A stretch of 6,519 nt of DNA from assembly GCA_004376435.1 (NCBI GenBank), contig SOJS01000055.1:1-6519 (forward strand), written 5' to 3'. Below, one piece after another: positions 1 to 5,790 of the stretch. How positions within the stretch are numbered: position 1 is the stretch's first letter; every line of letters starts with the position of its first letter. The position numbers and the translations under genes were made by a program. Source of the DNA: Dehalococcoidia bacterium (GTDB lineage Bacteria > Chloroflexota > Dehalococcoidia > Dehalococcoidales > JAUVZE01). Below the pieces are notes generated by a model. The model had not been told where the DNA came from. It worked only from the letters and a program-made list of their open reading frames with translations, and did no database searches.

Positions 1-1
1 G

Positions 2-274
2 CTCTTTTCTGGAGCCATTGATATTTTCGTTGGTCTTCTGGAGTTATTGAGTGAGCTGGTGCGTATCATCAGCTTTACCTTTCGTCTTTTCGGCAATATG
101 ACTGCCGGTGAAATATTACTGCTAATAGTGGCTTTCCTTGTCCCTTGGGTGCTCGCCTTACCCTTTTACGGTCTTGAGCTTCTTGTTGGCTTTGTTCAGG
201 CGCTTATTTTTGGCGGGCTAACCCTGGTCTTTGCCACTATTGCCGTTACTCCTCATACCGCGGAGGCAGATTAA
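2..274 (+). CDS. atpB: F1Fo ATP synthase subunit a (C-terminal part, 5' end outside window)
   Basis: Subunit a is the stator membrane protein that forms the two ion half-channels next to the c-ring. The reading frame is open from the window edge and 90 residues are visible before the TAA stop. The hallmark FRLFGNMTAGE is present. Its Arg (visible residue 28) corresponds to the essential Arg210 of E. coli, and the Glu of AGE (visible residue 37) to E. coli Glu219. The last helix carries GFVQALIF with the conserved Gln (visible residue 66, E. coli Gln252). A Glu at visible residue 59 stands where E. coli has His245. At least two hydrophobic helices follow the Arg motif. An in-frame TTG at 47 is internal, because the family sequence continues upstream of it. 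A 62-base gap separates it from atpE. What is missing is the N-terminal part, so nothing can be said about its start or about an upstream atpI. Confidence 0.96.
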   Translation, partial: LFSGAIDIFVGLLELLSELVRIISFTFRLFGNMTAGEILLLIVAFLVPWVLALPFYGLELLVGFVQALIFGGLTLVFATIAVTPHTAEAD

Positions 275-336
275 GGAAGAAGTTTGGCTATTAATAGAGC
301 CGTCTAAAGTAATTTTAGAAAAAGGAGGAATGAAGA

Positions 337-567
337 ATGGAAGTAGAAGGGATTAGAATGTTGGCGGCGGGGCTGGCTATTGGCCTGGGTGCCCTGGGAC
401 CGGGCATTGGCATCGGAATTTTGGGCTACGGGGCGATGATGGCGCTGGGGCGTAACCCTGAAGCCAGGGGACCGATAATGACCAACATGATACTGGCCAT
501 TGCTTTTGCCGAGGCAATAGCCATTTATGCCCTGATAGTGGCCATTATAATTGCCATGATTGCCTAG
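337..567 (+). CDS. atpE: F1Fo ATP synthase subunit c (proteolipid, rotor ring)
   Basis: This 76-residue hairpin protein oligomerises into the rotor ring in the membrane. Helix 1 (about residues 8-36) is glycine-rich with the helix-packing run GLGALGPGIGIGILGYG. The polar loop RNPEA (39-43) contacts gamma and epsilon. Helix 2 (about 47-75) carries the ion-binding Glu59 in AFAEAIAIYAL. Length and layout match the family. The Na+ ligands known from Ilyobacter-type c subunits (a Gln in helix 1, Ser/Thr after the Glu) are replaced here by Ile26, Ala60 and Ile61, so H+ coupling is inferred. The ATG start is preceded by AAGGAGG at 322-328 with eight bases of spacing, a strong site fitting the high copy number needed for a ring. 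There is no recognisable signal peptide beyond the first helix. Confidence 0.98.
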   Translation: MEVEGIRMLAAGLAIGLGALGPGIGIGILGYGAMMALGRNPEARGPIMTNMILAIAFAEAIAIYALIVAIIIAMIA

Positions 568-581
568 CCAGTATTAAGGAT

Positions 582-589
582 GGAGGTGA
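582..589 (+). promoter_or_regulatory. Strong ribosome binding site of the 37-codon membrane ORF
   Basis: GGAGGTGA lies six bases before the ATG at 596 and is complementary to the 3' end of 16S rRNA over essentially its full length. It lies in the 28-base gap after the atpE stop codon. It is as good as any site in this operon, and it is the main reason for treating the short ORF that follows as a translated gene. Confidence 0.8.
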
Positions 590-595
590 GGAGCC

Positions 596-709
596 ATGGA
601 AAATAATGGGCTTCCAGCTTTTATAGCCCTCATAATCTCAGCAGTGATTGTTGGCGTGCTTGTATTTGCAGCAGCGATTATTAACGCTGTACTGCAGTCA
701 GTGCTCTGA
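596..709 (+). CDS. Small single-helix membrane protein between atpE and atpF, unknown function
   Basis: I do not recognise this gene. It encodes 37 residues: a short polar start (MENNGLP) and then one long hydrophobic stretch, about residues 8-33 (from AFIALIISAVIVG to FAAAIINAVL), ending QSVL. This would be one transmembrane helix with few charged residues (Glu2 is the only acidic one and there is no Lys or Arg). Evidence for translation is the near-perfect ribosome binding site at 582-589, the ATG, and a TGA stop at 707-709 that overlaps the GAGGTGG site of atpF, a coupling arrangement typical of real operon genes. It is not the subunit c hairpin, because it has no loop and no ion-binding Glu. 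Its first half resembles the N-terminal helix of the atpF product downstream (LP..IA.II pattern), so a b-like anchor or accessory Fo subunit is possible, but function is unassigned. Confidence 0.72.
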   Translation: MENNGLPAFIALIISAVIVGVLVFAAAIINAVLQSVL

Positions 710-720
710 GGTGGTTTATT

Positions 721-1221
721 ATGGAAGGATTGGGAATTAACCTACCAACACTAATTGCCCAGATTATAAATTTTGCTCTCCTGCTCGGTCTTCTCTATCT
801 GGTTGCCTATAAACCGGTTATGAGGATGCTTGACGAGCGCTCGCGCCGGATTAAAGAGAGCATGGAGCAGACAGAGCAAATCAAAAAGCAGGCGGAGCGA
901 GCTGAGGAAGAGGTTAAAAAGCAGATTGCCGCTGCCGGCAAAGAAGGGCTGGGGGTATTAGCCCGAGCGGCGCGCACCGGGGAGGAGATGAGGCAGAAGG
1001 CGCAGCAGGCAGCAAAACAGGATGCCGAATCCCTTATTACTCGGGCACGGGGTGAGATTCAGCGGGAGCGGGACGAGGCTATCGACGAACTGCGCCAGGA
1101 GTTTGCCGATTTAACCATCCTCACCGCGGGCAAGGTCATTGATAAATCGCTGGATAAAGAGGCTCACCGCCAGCTTATTGAAAAGGTCTTAAAAGAGAGC
1201 CAGACCCTGAAGAAGGGTTAG
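721..1221 (+). CDS. atpF: F1Fo ATP synthase subunit b (peripheral stalk)
   Basis: Subunit b anchors the peripheral stalk in the membrane and holds the alpha3beta3 head still through delta. The 166-residue product has one N-terminal transmembrane helix (about residues 8-29, LPTLIAQIINFALLLGLLYLV) followed by the typical YKPVMRMLDERSRRI turn and a long charged, Ala-, Glu- and Lys-rich coiled coil (about 35-140). The C-terminal section DLTILTAGKVIDKSLDKEAHRQLIEKVL is the delta-binding region common to the family. Length is usual for a bacterial b subunit. The ATG is preceded by GAGGTGG at 708-714, which overlaps the stop codon of the upstream small ORF. I see only one b gene with a full stalk, so the stalk is presumably a b2 homodimer, with no b' as found in phototrophs. 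Confidence 0.96.
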   Translation: MEGLGINLPTLIAQIINFALLLGLLYLVAYKPVMRMLDERSRRIKESMEQTEQIKKQAERAEEEVKKQIAAAGKEGLGVLARAARTGEEMRQKAQQAAKQDAESLITRARGEIQRERDEAIDELRQEFADLTILTAGKVIDKSLDKEAHRQLIEKVLKESQTLKKG

Positions 1222-1244
1222 TAAATTTAAAGGGTAATAAGATA

Positions 1245-1784
1245 GTGGCGAGAAGGGTTTATGCCCGGCGCTATTCTCAGGCAGTGTTTGAGATGGCGCT
1301 GGCGGCAAAAGAACTGGATAGGTGGCAGTCTGACCTGAGAAAGATTACCCGCCTGATTGAAGATGAGGCATTTTTTGCCTTTCTGGCGAGCCCCAGAGTT
1401 CGTTTTGCCAATAAGGCTAAACTGCTGTCACAGCAGCTGGGCGATATAAACCCCCTTGCCCTGAATCTGGTCTATCTGCTGCTGCTTAAGCGTCGGCTGG
1501 GTATTATTGGTGACATTGCCGATGACTATCAGCGGCTGCTGGATAGCTACCGTGGTCTGGAGACGGCGGAGGTTATTACCGCTGTCCCCCTTGGTGAGGA
1601 AGATAAGCTGAAGCTAGCCGAGCATCTCGGTAGCGTCGTCGGTAAGAAGATAACGCTCAAGACCAGAGTGGACCCTAGCCTAATCGGCGGGCTGGTTGCC
1701 AGAATTGATGGCAAACTACTTGACGGCAGCACCCGCACTAAGCTGGAGGCATTAAAGAAGGAGATGGCAGGCGCCAGGAGGTAA
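1245..1784 (+). CDS. atpH: F1Fo ATP synthase subunit delta (OSCP homologue)
   Basis: Delta sits on top of the F1 head and joins it to subunit b. The 179-residue product begins ARRVYARRYSQAVFEMA, the usual N-terminal helix of the family. It continues with the helical bundle (to about residue 105) and ends with the C-terminal signature VDPSLIGGLVARIDGKLLDGSTRTKLEAL (the VDPSLIGG part at 142-149). Length matches E. coli delta (177). The start is GTG, chosen because the family N-terminus begins right there. The ribosome binding site is weak (an AAAGGG-like run near 1229-1233, about 11 bases away), in contrast to its neighbours. Delta is needed at one copy per enzyme, so low initiation may be a way of setting stoichiometry (inference). 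The last codons contain the atpA ribosome binding site. Confidence 0.95.
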   Translation: MARRVYARRYSQAVFEMALAAKELDRWQSDLRKITRLIEDEAFFAFLASPRVRFANKAKLLSQQLGDINPLALNLVYLLLLKRRLGIIGDIADDYQRLLDSYRGLETAEVITAVPLGEEDKLKLAEHLGSVVGKKITLKTRVDPSLIGGLVARIDGKLLDGSTRTKLEALKKEMAGARR

Positions 1785-1789
1785 GCAGG

Positions 1790-3304
1790 ATGACAACAAG
1801 AGGACGGGATATTACTTCCGTCATCAAACAGCAGATTGAGCAGTTTGGTATGGAACTAGCCATGGTGGATGTTGGCACTGTGGTTGAGGTCGGTGATGGC
1901 ATCGCCCGCATTTACGGGCTGGCGGCGGCTAAATACAATGAGCTGCTCCAGTTCCCCAATGATATTATGGGGATTACTCTAAATCTGGAGGAGGATAACG
2001 TAGCCGCCATTATCCTTGGCGACTATTCCAAGATTAAGGAGGGGGATGAGGTGCGCAGCACCGGCCGTATTGCCGAGGTGCCGGTGGGCGAGTCTCTTAT
2101 CGGCCGGGTGGTTGATTCTCTGGGCTACCCCCTGGATGGCAGGGGCGCCATTAAGACGGATAAGAAACGGCCGGTGGAGAGGGTTGCCCCCAATGTTACC
2201 CGGCGTAAGTCAGTAGATACCCCGGTGCAGACCGGCATCAAGGCAATAGACAGCTTGATTCCCTTGGGCAGGGGGCAGAGAGAGCTTATTATCGGTGACC
2301 GCTCCACCGGGAAAACAGCCATCGCCCTTGATACCATTATCAATCAGAAGGGCGGCGATTTAATCTGTATCTATGTTGCCATCGGGCAGAAGGTATCCAA
2401 GGTGGCACGGGTGATTGCCACCTTGGAGTCTTACGGGGCTATGGAGCATACCATTGTTGTTGCCGCCAATGCCTCGGATTCGGCTGCCCTGCAGTACCTG
2501 GCTCCCTATGCCGGCTGTGCTATGGGTGAGGAGTTCATGGAGGCGGGTAAAGATGTTCTCATCATCTATGATGACCTCTCCAAGCATGCCTGGGCTTACC
2601 GCCAGCTTTCCCTGCTGCTGCGCCGCCCGCCGGGGCGGGAGGCTTATCCCGGTGATGTCTTTTATCTGCACAGCCGCCTGCTGGAGAGAGCCGCCAAGTA
2701 TGCTGATGAGTATGGCGGTGGTTCGCTGACGGCACTGCCTATCATTGAGACCCAGGCGGGTGATGTCTCTGCTTATATCCCGACCAATGTCATCTCCATT
2801 ACTGACGGTCAGATTTATCTGGAGGCTGACCTGTTTAATGCCGGCATCAGACCGGCGTTAAATGTCGGGCTGTCCGTTTCTCGGGTGGGGAGTAAGGCAC
2901 AGACCAAGGCGATGAAGCAGGTCGCCGGCAAGCTCAGGCTGGAGCTGTCTCAATACCGGGAGCTAGCCGCCTTTGCCCAGTTTGGCACTTCTGAGCTGGA
3001 TAAGACGACCCGGGCTCAGCTGGAGCGCGGGCAGCGCATCACTGAGGTCTTAAAGCAGTCTCAGTACACCCCGATGCCGCTGGAGGAGCAGGTTATGGTT
3101 CTTTATGCGGCCATTAATGGTTATATTGACGATATCCCCTTGGATAAGGTAGTCGCCTTTGAAGCCGATTTCCATCAATTTATGGAGGCAAACCACCCCA
3201 AGGTGGGCGAGAATATTGCCAAAGAAAAGGAGATTACGGCTCAGACGGAGGAGGCGCTAAAGAAAGCCATTACCGAGTTTAAGCAGGGGATGTCTTTAGG
3301 GTAG
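1790..3304 (+). CDS. atpA: F1Fo ATP synthase subunit alpha (non-catalytic nucleotide-binding head subunit)
   Basis: Alpha alternates with beta in the F1 hexamer and binds nucleotide at the non-catalytic sites. The 504-residue product has the N-terminal helix that meets delta, a beta-barrel (about 27-95), the nucleotide-binding domain with P-loop GDRSTGKT (169-176) and Walker B DVLIIYDD (255-262, Asp261 as in E. coli), and the C-terminal helical domain. SVSRVGS carries Arg365, the arginine finger reaching into the catalytic site of beta. GREAYPGDVFYLHSRLLERA is the classic alpha signature. In the P-loop, Ser172 replaces the Gln common in other alphas. The ATG start lies seven bases after AGGAGGT (1776-1782), which is made by the final Arg codons and stop of atpH, so alpha and delta translation are probably coupled. 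No frameshift or truncation is visible. Confidence 0.98.
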   Translation: MTTRGRDITSVIKQQIEQFGMELAMVDVGTVVEVGDGIARIYGLAAAKYNELLQFPNDIMGITLNLEEDNVAAIILGDYSKIKEGDEVRSTGRIAEVPVGESLIGRVVDSLGYPLDGRGAIKTDKKRPVERVAPNVTRRKSVDTPVQTGIKAIDSLIPLGRGQRELIIGDRSTGKTAIALDTIINQKGGDLICIYVAIGQKVSKVARVIATLESYGAMEHTIVVAANASDSAALQYLAPYAGCAMGEEFMEAGKDVLIIYDDLSKHAWAYRQLSLLLRRPPGREAYPGDVFYLHSRLLERAAKYADEYGGGSLTALPIIETQAGDVSAYIPTNVISITDGQIYLEADLFNAGIRPALNVGLSVSRVGSKAQTKAMKQVAGKLRLELSQYRELAAFAQFGTSELDKTTRAQLERGQRITEVLKQSQYTPMPLEEQVMVLYAAINGYIDDIPLDKVVAFEADFHQFMEANHPKVGENIAKEKEITAQTEEALKKAITEFKQGMSLG

Positions 3305-3357
3305 CCTGAAGGCAATCCCCTTTAAAGCCCACACTTCCCTACTTTTAAGGAGAGTTA

Positions 3358-3378
3358 AAGAGAGGCGAAGCCTCTCTT
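3358..3378 (+). repeat. Perfect 9-bp hairpin with GAA loop
   Basis: AAGAGAGGC pairs with GCCTCTCTT across the three-base loop GAA. The apex reads GCGAAGC, a sequence known to fold into an unusually stable mini-hairpin in single-stranded DNA. It is followed by ATAAAACC on the + strand, so it lacks the T-tract of an intrinsic terminator. It could act as an mRNA stability or processing element between the alpha and gamma cistrons (inference). Confidence 0.75.
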
Positions 3379-3388
3379 ATAAAACCAA

Positions 3389-3416
3389 TCCCCCTCTCCT
3401 TTCAAGGAGAGGGGGA
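3389..3416 (+). repeat. Perfect 13-bp inverted repeat upstream of atpG
   Basis: TCCCCCTCTCCTT (3389-3401) is exactly complementary to AAGGAGAGGGGGA (3404-3416). With a realistic tetraloop it makes a stem of about 12 bp that is very GC-rich at its base. It ends 21 bases before the atpG start codon. The following bases are ACACAGGGG rather than Ts, so it is not a standard terminator. Its pyrimidine arm can alternatively pair with the atpG ribosome binding site. Confidence 0.78.
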
Positions 3417-3420
3417 CACA

Positions 3421-3430
3421 GGGGGAGAGG
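3421..3430 (+). promoter_or_regulatory. Ribosome binding site of atpG at the edge of the repeat block
   Basis: GGGGGAGAGG lies seven bases before the TTG at 3438 and is the only plausible Shine-Dalgarno sequence for atpG. It repeats the purine motif of the adjacent hairpin arm, so it looks as though it belongs to the repeat block. GGAGAGG (3424-3430) is complementary to CCTCTCC at 3393-3399 within the hairpin, giving a possible alternative fold that would mask it. Confidence 0.6.
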
Positions 3431-3437
3431 TCAAAGA

Positions 3438-4295
3438 TTGATTAATATTCGGCTAATTAGCCGCCGCATACGCGGTATCCAGGGTATAGTTAAGATTACG
3501 CGGGCGATGGAGATGGTTGCCACCTCCAAGATGAGGCGGACGCAGGAGCGCGGTCTGGCCGGGCGACCCTATTCCGAGAAGATTACCCAGGTGCTGGCTG
3601 ACCTGGCGGCTCTCTCCCAGACTGGTGACCGGCTTCACCCTCTGCTCCAGCGCCGAAAAGTAAAGAAGATTGCCATTGTCCATATCACCCCTGACCGCGG
3701 TCTGTGTGGCGGGCTGAATGCTAATATCAATCGCCAGACAGCCAGCTTTATTCTGGAGCAGAAGATGCCGGTTGCTATTATCGCCGTTGGTCGTAAGGGG
3801 CTGGATTTTATGGGGCGGCATGGCCGTGATATTCGGGCTGAGTTTATCGGTCTCGGTGACAAGCCCAGCCTGCTGGATACCCTGCCCATAGCCCGCATTA
3901 TTATTGATGACTATACTGATGGCGTTATTGACCTGGTCTATTTAGCCTATACCCAATTTGTCTCGACAATGGTACAGAGGCCAGTCCTCAAGCAGATTCT
4001 GCCGGTTGAGCCGGCAGCCATACCTAGCGTGCGGAATGTGGACTATATCTATGAACCAAGCCCTGAAGTAGTATTAGGCGGACTACTGCCGCGTTTTGTT
4101 GAGATGCAGATATACCACGCCATTCTGGAGTCCATTGCCAGCGAGCAGTCAGCCAGAATGGTGGCTATGAGAAATGCCACTGATAATGCCAATGAGCTTA
4201 TTGGTGAGCTAACCCTGATGTACAATAAAGCCCGCCAGGAGGCTATCACCAAGGAGCTTCTTGATATCACTGGCGGAGCTGAGGCCCTAGCCTAG
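3438..4295 (+). CDS. atpG: F1Fo ATP synthase subunit gamma (central rotor shaft)
   Basis: Gamma is the rotating shaft that turns inside alpha3beta3 and passes torque from the c-ring. The 285-residue product opens with the N-terminal coiled-coil helix (INIRLISRRIRGIQGIVKITRAMEMVATSKMRR) and has the Rossmann-like core with DRGLCGGLN (86-94). It closes with the long C-terminal helix signature ESIASEQSARMVAMRNATDNA (from residue 231) and YNKARQEAITKELLDITGGAEAL. Length is usual and there is no plant-type redox loop. The start is TTG, chosen because it gives exactly the family N-terminus and there is no ATG or GTG nearby in frame. This is the only TTG-started gene here and it follows the hairpin block, so its expression may differ from that of alpha and beta. 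The next gene, atpD, begins 16 bases after the stop. Confidence 0.97.
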   Translation: MINIRLISRRIRGIQGIVKITRAMEMVATSKMRRTQERGLAGRPYSEKITQVLADLAALSQTGDRLHPLLQRRKVKKIAIVHITPDRGLCGGLNANINRQTASFILEQKMPVAIIAVGRKGLDFMGRHGRDIRAEFIGLGDKPSLLDTLPIARIIIDDYTDGVIDLVYLAYTQFVSTMVQRPVLKQILPVEPAAIPSVRNVDYIYEPSPEVVLGGLLPRFVEMQIYHAILESIASEQSARMVAMRNATDNANELIGELTLMYNKARQEAITKELLDITGGAEALA

Positions 4296-4311
4296 GCGCA
4301 AGGAGGTTATT

Positions 4312-5778
4312 ATGGCTAAAGGTAAGGTAGCTCAGGTAATCGGGACGGTGGTAGATATTGAGTTCCCGCCTGATGAGCTACCGGCACTTTACAATGCTAT
4401 TGAGATTAAAACTGACAGCGGCAAGCTCCTTCTTGAGGTTCAGGTGCACATTGGCAATAACTGGGTGCGCTGTCTGGCGCTATCGCCTACTGATGGGCTG
4501 AAGCGGGGGGTGGAGGCGATAGACACCGGAGCGGCGCTGGCAGTGCCGGTGGGTGAAGCTACCTTAGGTCGTCTTTTTAATGTCCTTGGCGAGCCGATAG
4601 ATAACCTCGGCGCTGTTAAGACTGATGAGCGCTGGCCCATCCACCGCCCACCACCCTCTCTTGAGGAGCAGGAGACAAGCACCGAGATACTGGAGACCGG
4701 GCTCAAGGTTATTGACTTGGTTGCCCCCTTTACCAAGGGCGGCAAGGTGGGTGCCTATGGCGGTGCCGGGGTGGGCAAGACGGTTATCATTATGGAGCTT
4801 ATCCGTAACGTTGCCACTGAGCACGGCGGCTTTTCCGTCTTTACCGGCATCGGGGAGAGGTCAAGAGAAGGCAATGACCTGTGGCGTGAGATGAAAGAAT
4901 CAGGCGTGATTGAGAAGACGGTAATGGTCTTTGGGCAGATGAACGAGCCGCCCGGCGTCCGTCTGCGGGTGGGGCTTACCGGATTGACAATGGCCGAGTA
5001 CTTCCGTGATGTCAAGGGTCAGGATGTTCTCCTCTTTATTGACAATATCTACCGCTATACCCTGGCCGGTATGGAGGTATCAGCCCTGCTGGGAAGGATG
5101 CCCTCGGCAGTGGGCTACCAGCCAACCCTGGCCACCGAGGTCGGTGATTTGGAGGAGAGAATTACCTCAACCAAGAAAGGCTCCATCACCTCCTTCCAGG
5201 CTATCTATGTTCCGGCTGACGATTATACCGACCCTGGAGTTGCCACCACCTTTGGCCACCTTGATGCCGTCGTCGCCCTGGAGAGGTCCATCGCTGAGCA
5301 GGGATTATACCCGGCGGTTGACCCCCTAGCCTCAACCTCGCGCATTCTCACCCCGGATATTATTGGCAAGGAGCACTATCAGGTCGCCCGCGAGGTGCAG
5401 CGGGTTCTCCAGCGTTACAGAGACCTTCAGGACATAATTGCCATATTGGGTGTTGAGGAGCTTAGTGAGGAGGACAAGCTTATTGTCAGCCGTGCCCGCA
5501 AGATACAGAGATTTCTGTCCCAGCCGATGTTTGTCACCGAGGTCTTCACCAGTCGCCAGGGCAGGTATGTGCCCATAAAGGAGACAGTGCGCGGCTTTAA
5601 GGAGATTCTGGAAGGGAAGCACGACAGTCTGCCGGAGCAAGCCTTTTATATGGTAGGCACTATAGATGAAGCCGTAAAGGAAGCCAAGAAGATGGGTGCC
5701 GAGGTTATAGAGACCACCACAGAGGACAAGGCAGGGGCAAAAGAGGAGGAAAAACCCACTGAAGAGGCTAAGGAATAA
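4312..5778 (+). CDS. atpD: F1Fo ATP synthase subunit beta (catalytic)
   Basis: Beta carries the three catalytic sites that make or hydrolyse ATP. The 488-residue product has the N-terminal barrel (GKVAQVIGTVVDIEF onward), the P-loop GGAGVGKT (150-157, catalytic Lys156), GERSREGND with the general-base Glu182, and Walker B LLFIDNIYRYT with Asp244. It also has PSAVGYQPTLATEVG, LYPAVDPLASTSR with the adenine-stacking Tyr, and the lever motif EELSEED (382-388, DELSEED in most species). All catalytic residues are intact. The C-terminus is longer than the E. coli protein (460 residues) by a charged tail, about residues 463-488, rich in Glu, Lys and Thr. The ATG follows AAGGAGGT (4300-4307) with four bases of spacing, one of the strongest sites here, fitting its three copies per enzyme. 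Confidence 0.98.
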   Translation: MAKGKVAQVIGTVVDIEFPPDELPALYNAIEIKTDSGKLLLEVQVHIGNNWVRCLALSPTDGLKRGVEAIDTGAALAVPVGEATLGRLFNVLGEPIDNLGAVKTDERWPIHRPPPSLEEQETSTEILETGLKVIDLVAPFTKGGKVGAYGGAGVGKTVIIMELIRNVATEHGGFSVFTGIGERSREGNDLWREMKESGVIEKTVMVFGQMNEPPGVRLRVGLTGLTMAEYFRDVKGQDVLLFIDNIYRYTLAGMEVSALLGRMPSAVGYQPTLATEVGDLEERITSTKKGSITSFQAIYVPADDYTDPGVATTFGHLDAVVALERSIAEQGLYPAVDPLASTSRILTPDIIGKEHYQVAREVQRVLQRYRDLQDIIAILGVEELSEEDKLIVSRARKIQRFLSQPMFVTEVFTSRQGRYVPIKETVRGFKEILEGKHDSLPEQAFYMVGTIDEAVKEAKKMGAEVIETTTEDKAGAKEEEKPTEEAKE

Positions 5779-5790
5779 GAGGTGCTATAG

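Larger units (their letters stand above)
3305..3437 (+). repeat. Hairpin-rich intergenic block between atpA and atpG, possible dispersed repeat
   Basis: This 133-base gap is far longer than the others in the operon and contains no ORF. It holds three successive inverted repeats: an imperfect one (ACTTCCCT at 3333-3340 against AGGAGAGT at 3348-3355), a perfect 9-bp stem with a GAA loop (3358-3378) and a perfect 13-bp stem (3389-3416). A short direct repeat, CAATCCCC, occurs at 3313-3320 and 3386-3393. The purine/pyrimidine-biased composition (CCCTCTCC, GGAGAGGGGG) differs from the flanking genes and resembles palindromic REP- or MITE-like elements found between genes in many bacteria. Whether it recurs elsewhere in the genome cannot be seen from one copy. 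None of the stems is followed by a T-run, so a strong intrinsic terminator inside the operon is unlikely. Confidence 0.6.

Noticed and set aside
47..274. A short separate ORF starting at the TTG at 47
   Set aside because: The same frame is open back to the window edge and the upstream residues (GAIDIFVGLLELL) continue the subunit a sequence, so this is the 3' part of atpB and not a small gene.
285..308. Small inverted repeat GGCT...AGCC around an AT-rich palindrome between atpB and atpE
   Set aside because: The outer stem is only four base pairs and the centre (CTATTAATAG) is a short AT palindrome. Such structures are expected by chance and no T-run or conserved site accompanies it.
2360..2671. 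Open reading frame of 103 codons on the - strand within atpA
   Set aside because: It lies entirely antisense to strongly conserved alpha codons, has no ribosome binding site and no recognisable protein features. It is a shadow of atpA codon bias, as are the other long overlapping frames inside atpA, atpG and atpD.
3358..3416. Intrinsic transcription terminator between atpA and atpG
   Set aside because: Two good stems are present but neither is followed by a T-tract on the + strand, and termination here would cut off gamma, beta and epsilon from the only visible operon transcript.
3358..3416. CRISPR-like repeat array
   Set aside because: The stems differ in sequence and spacing, and there are no repeat-spacer units.
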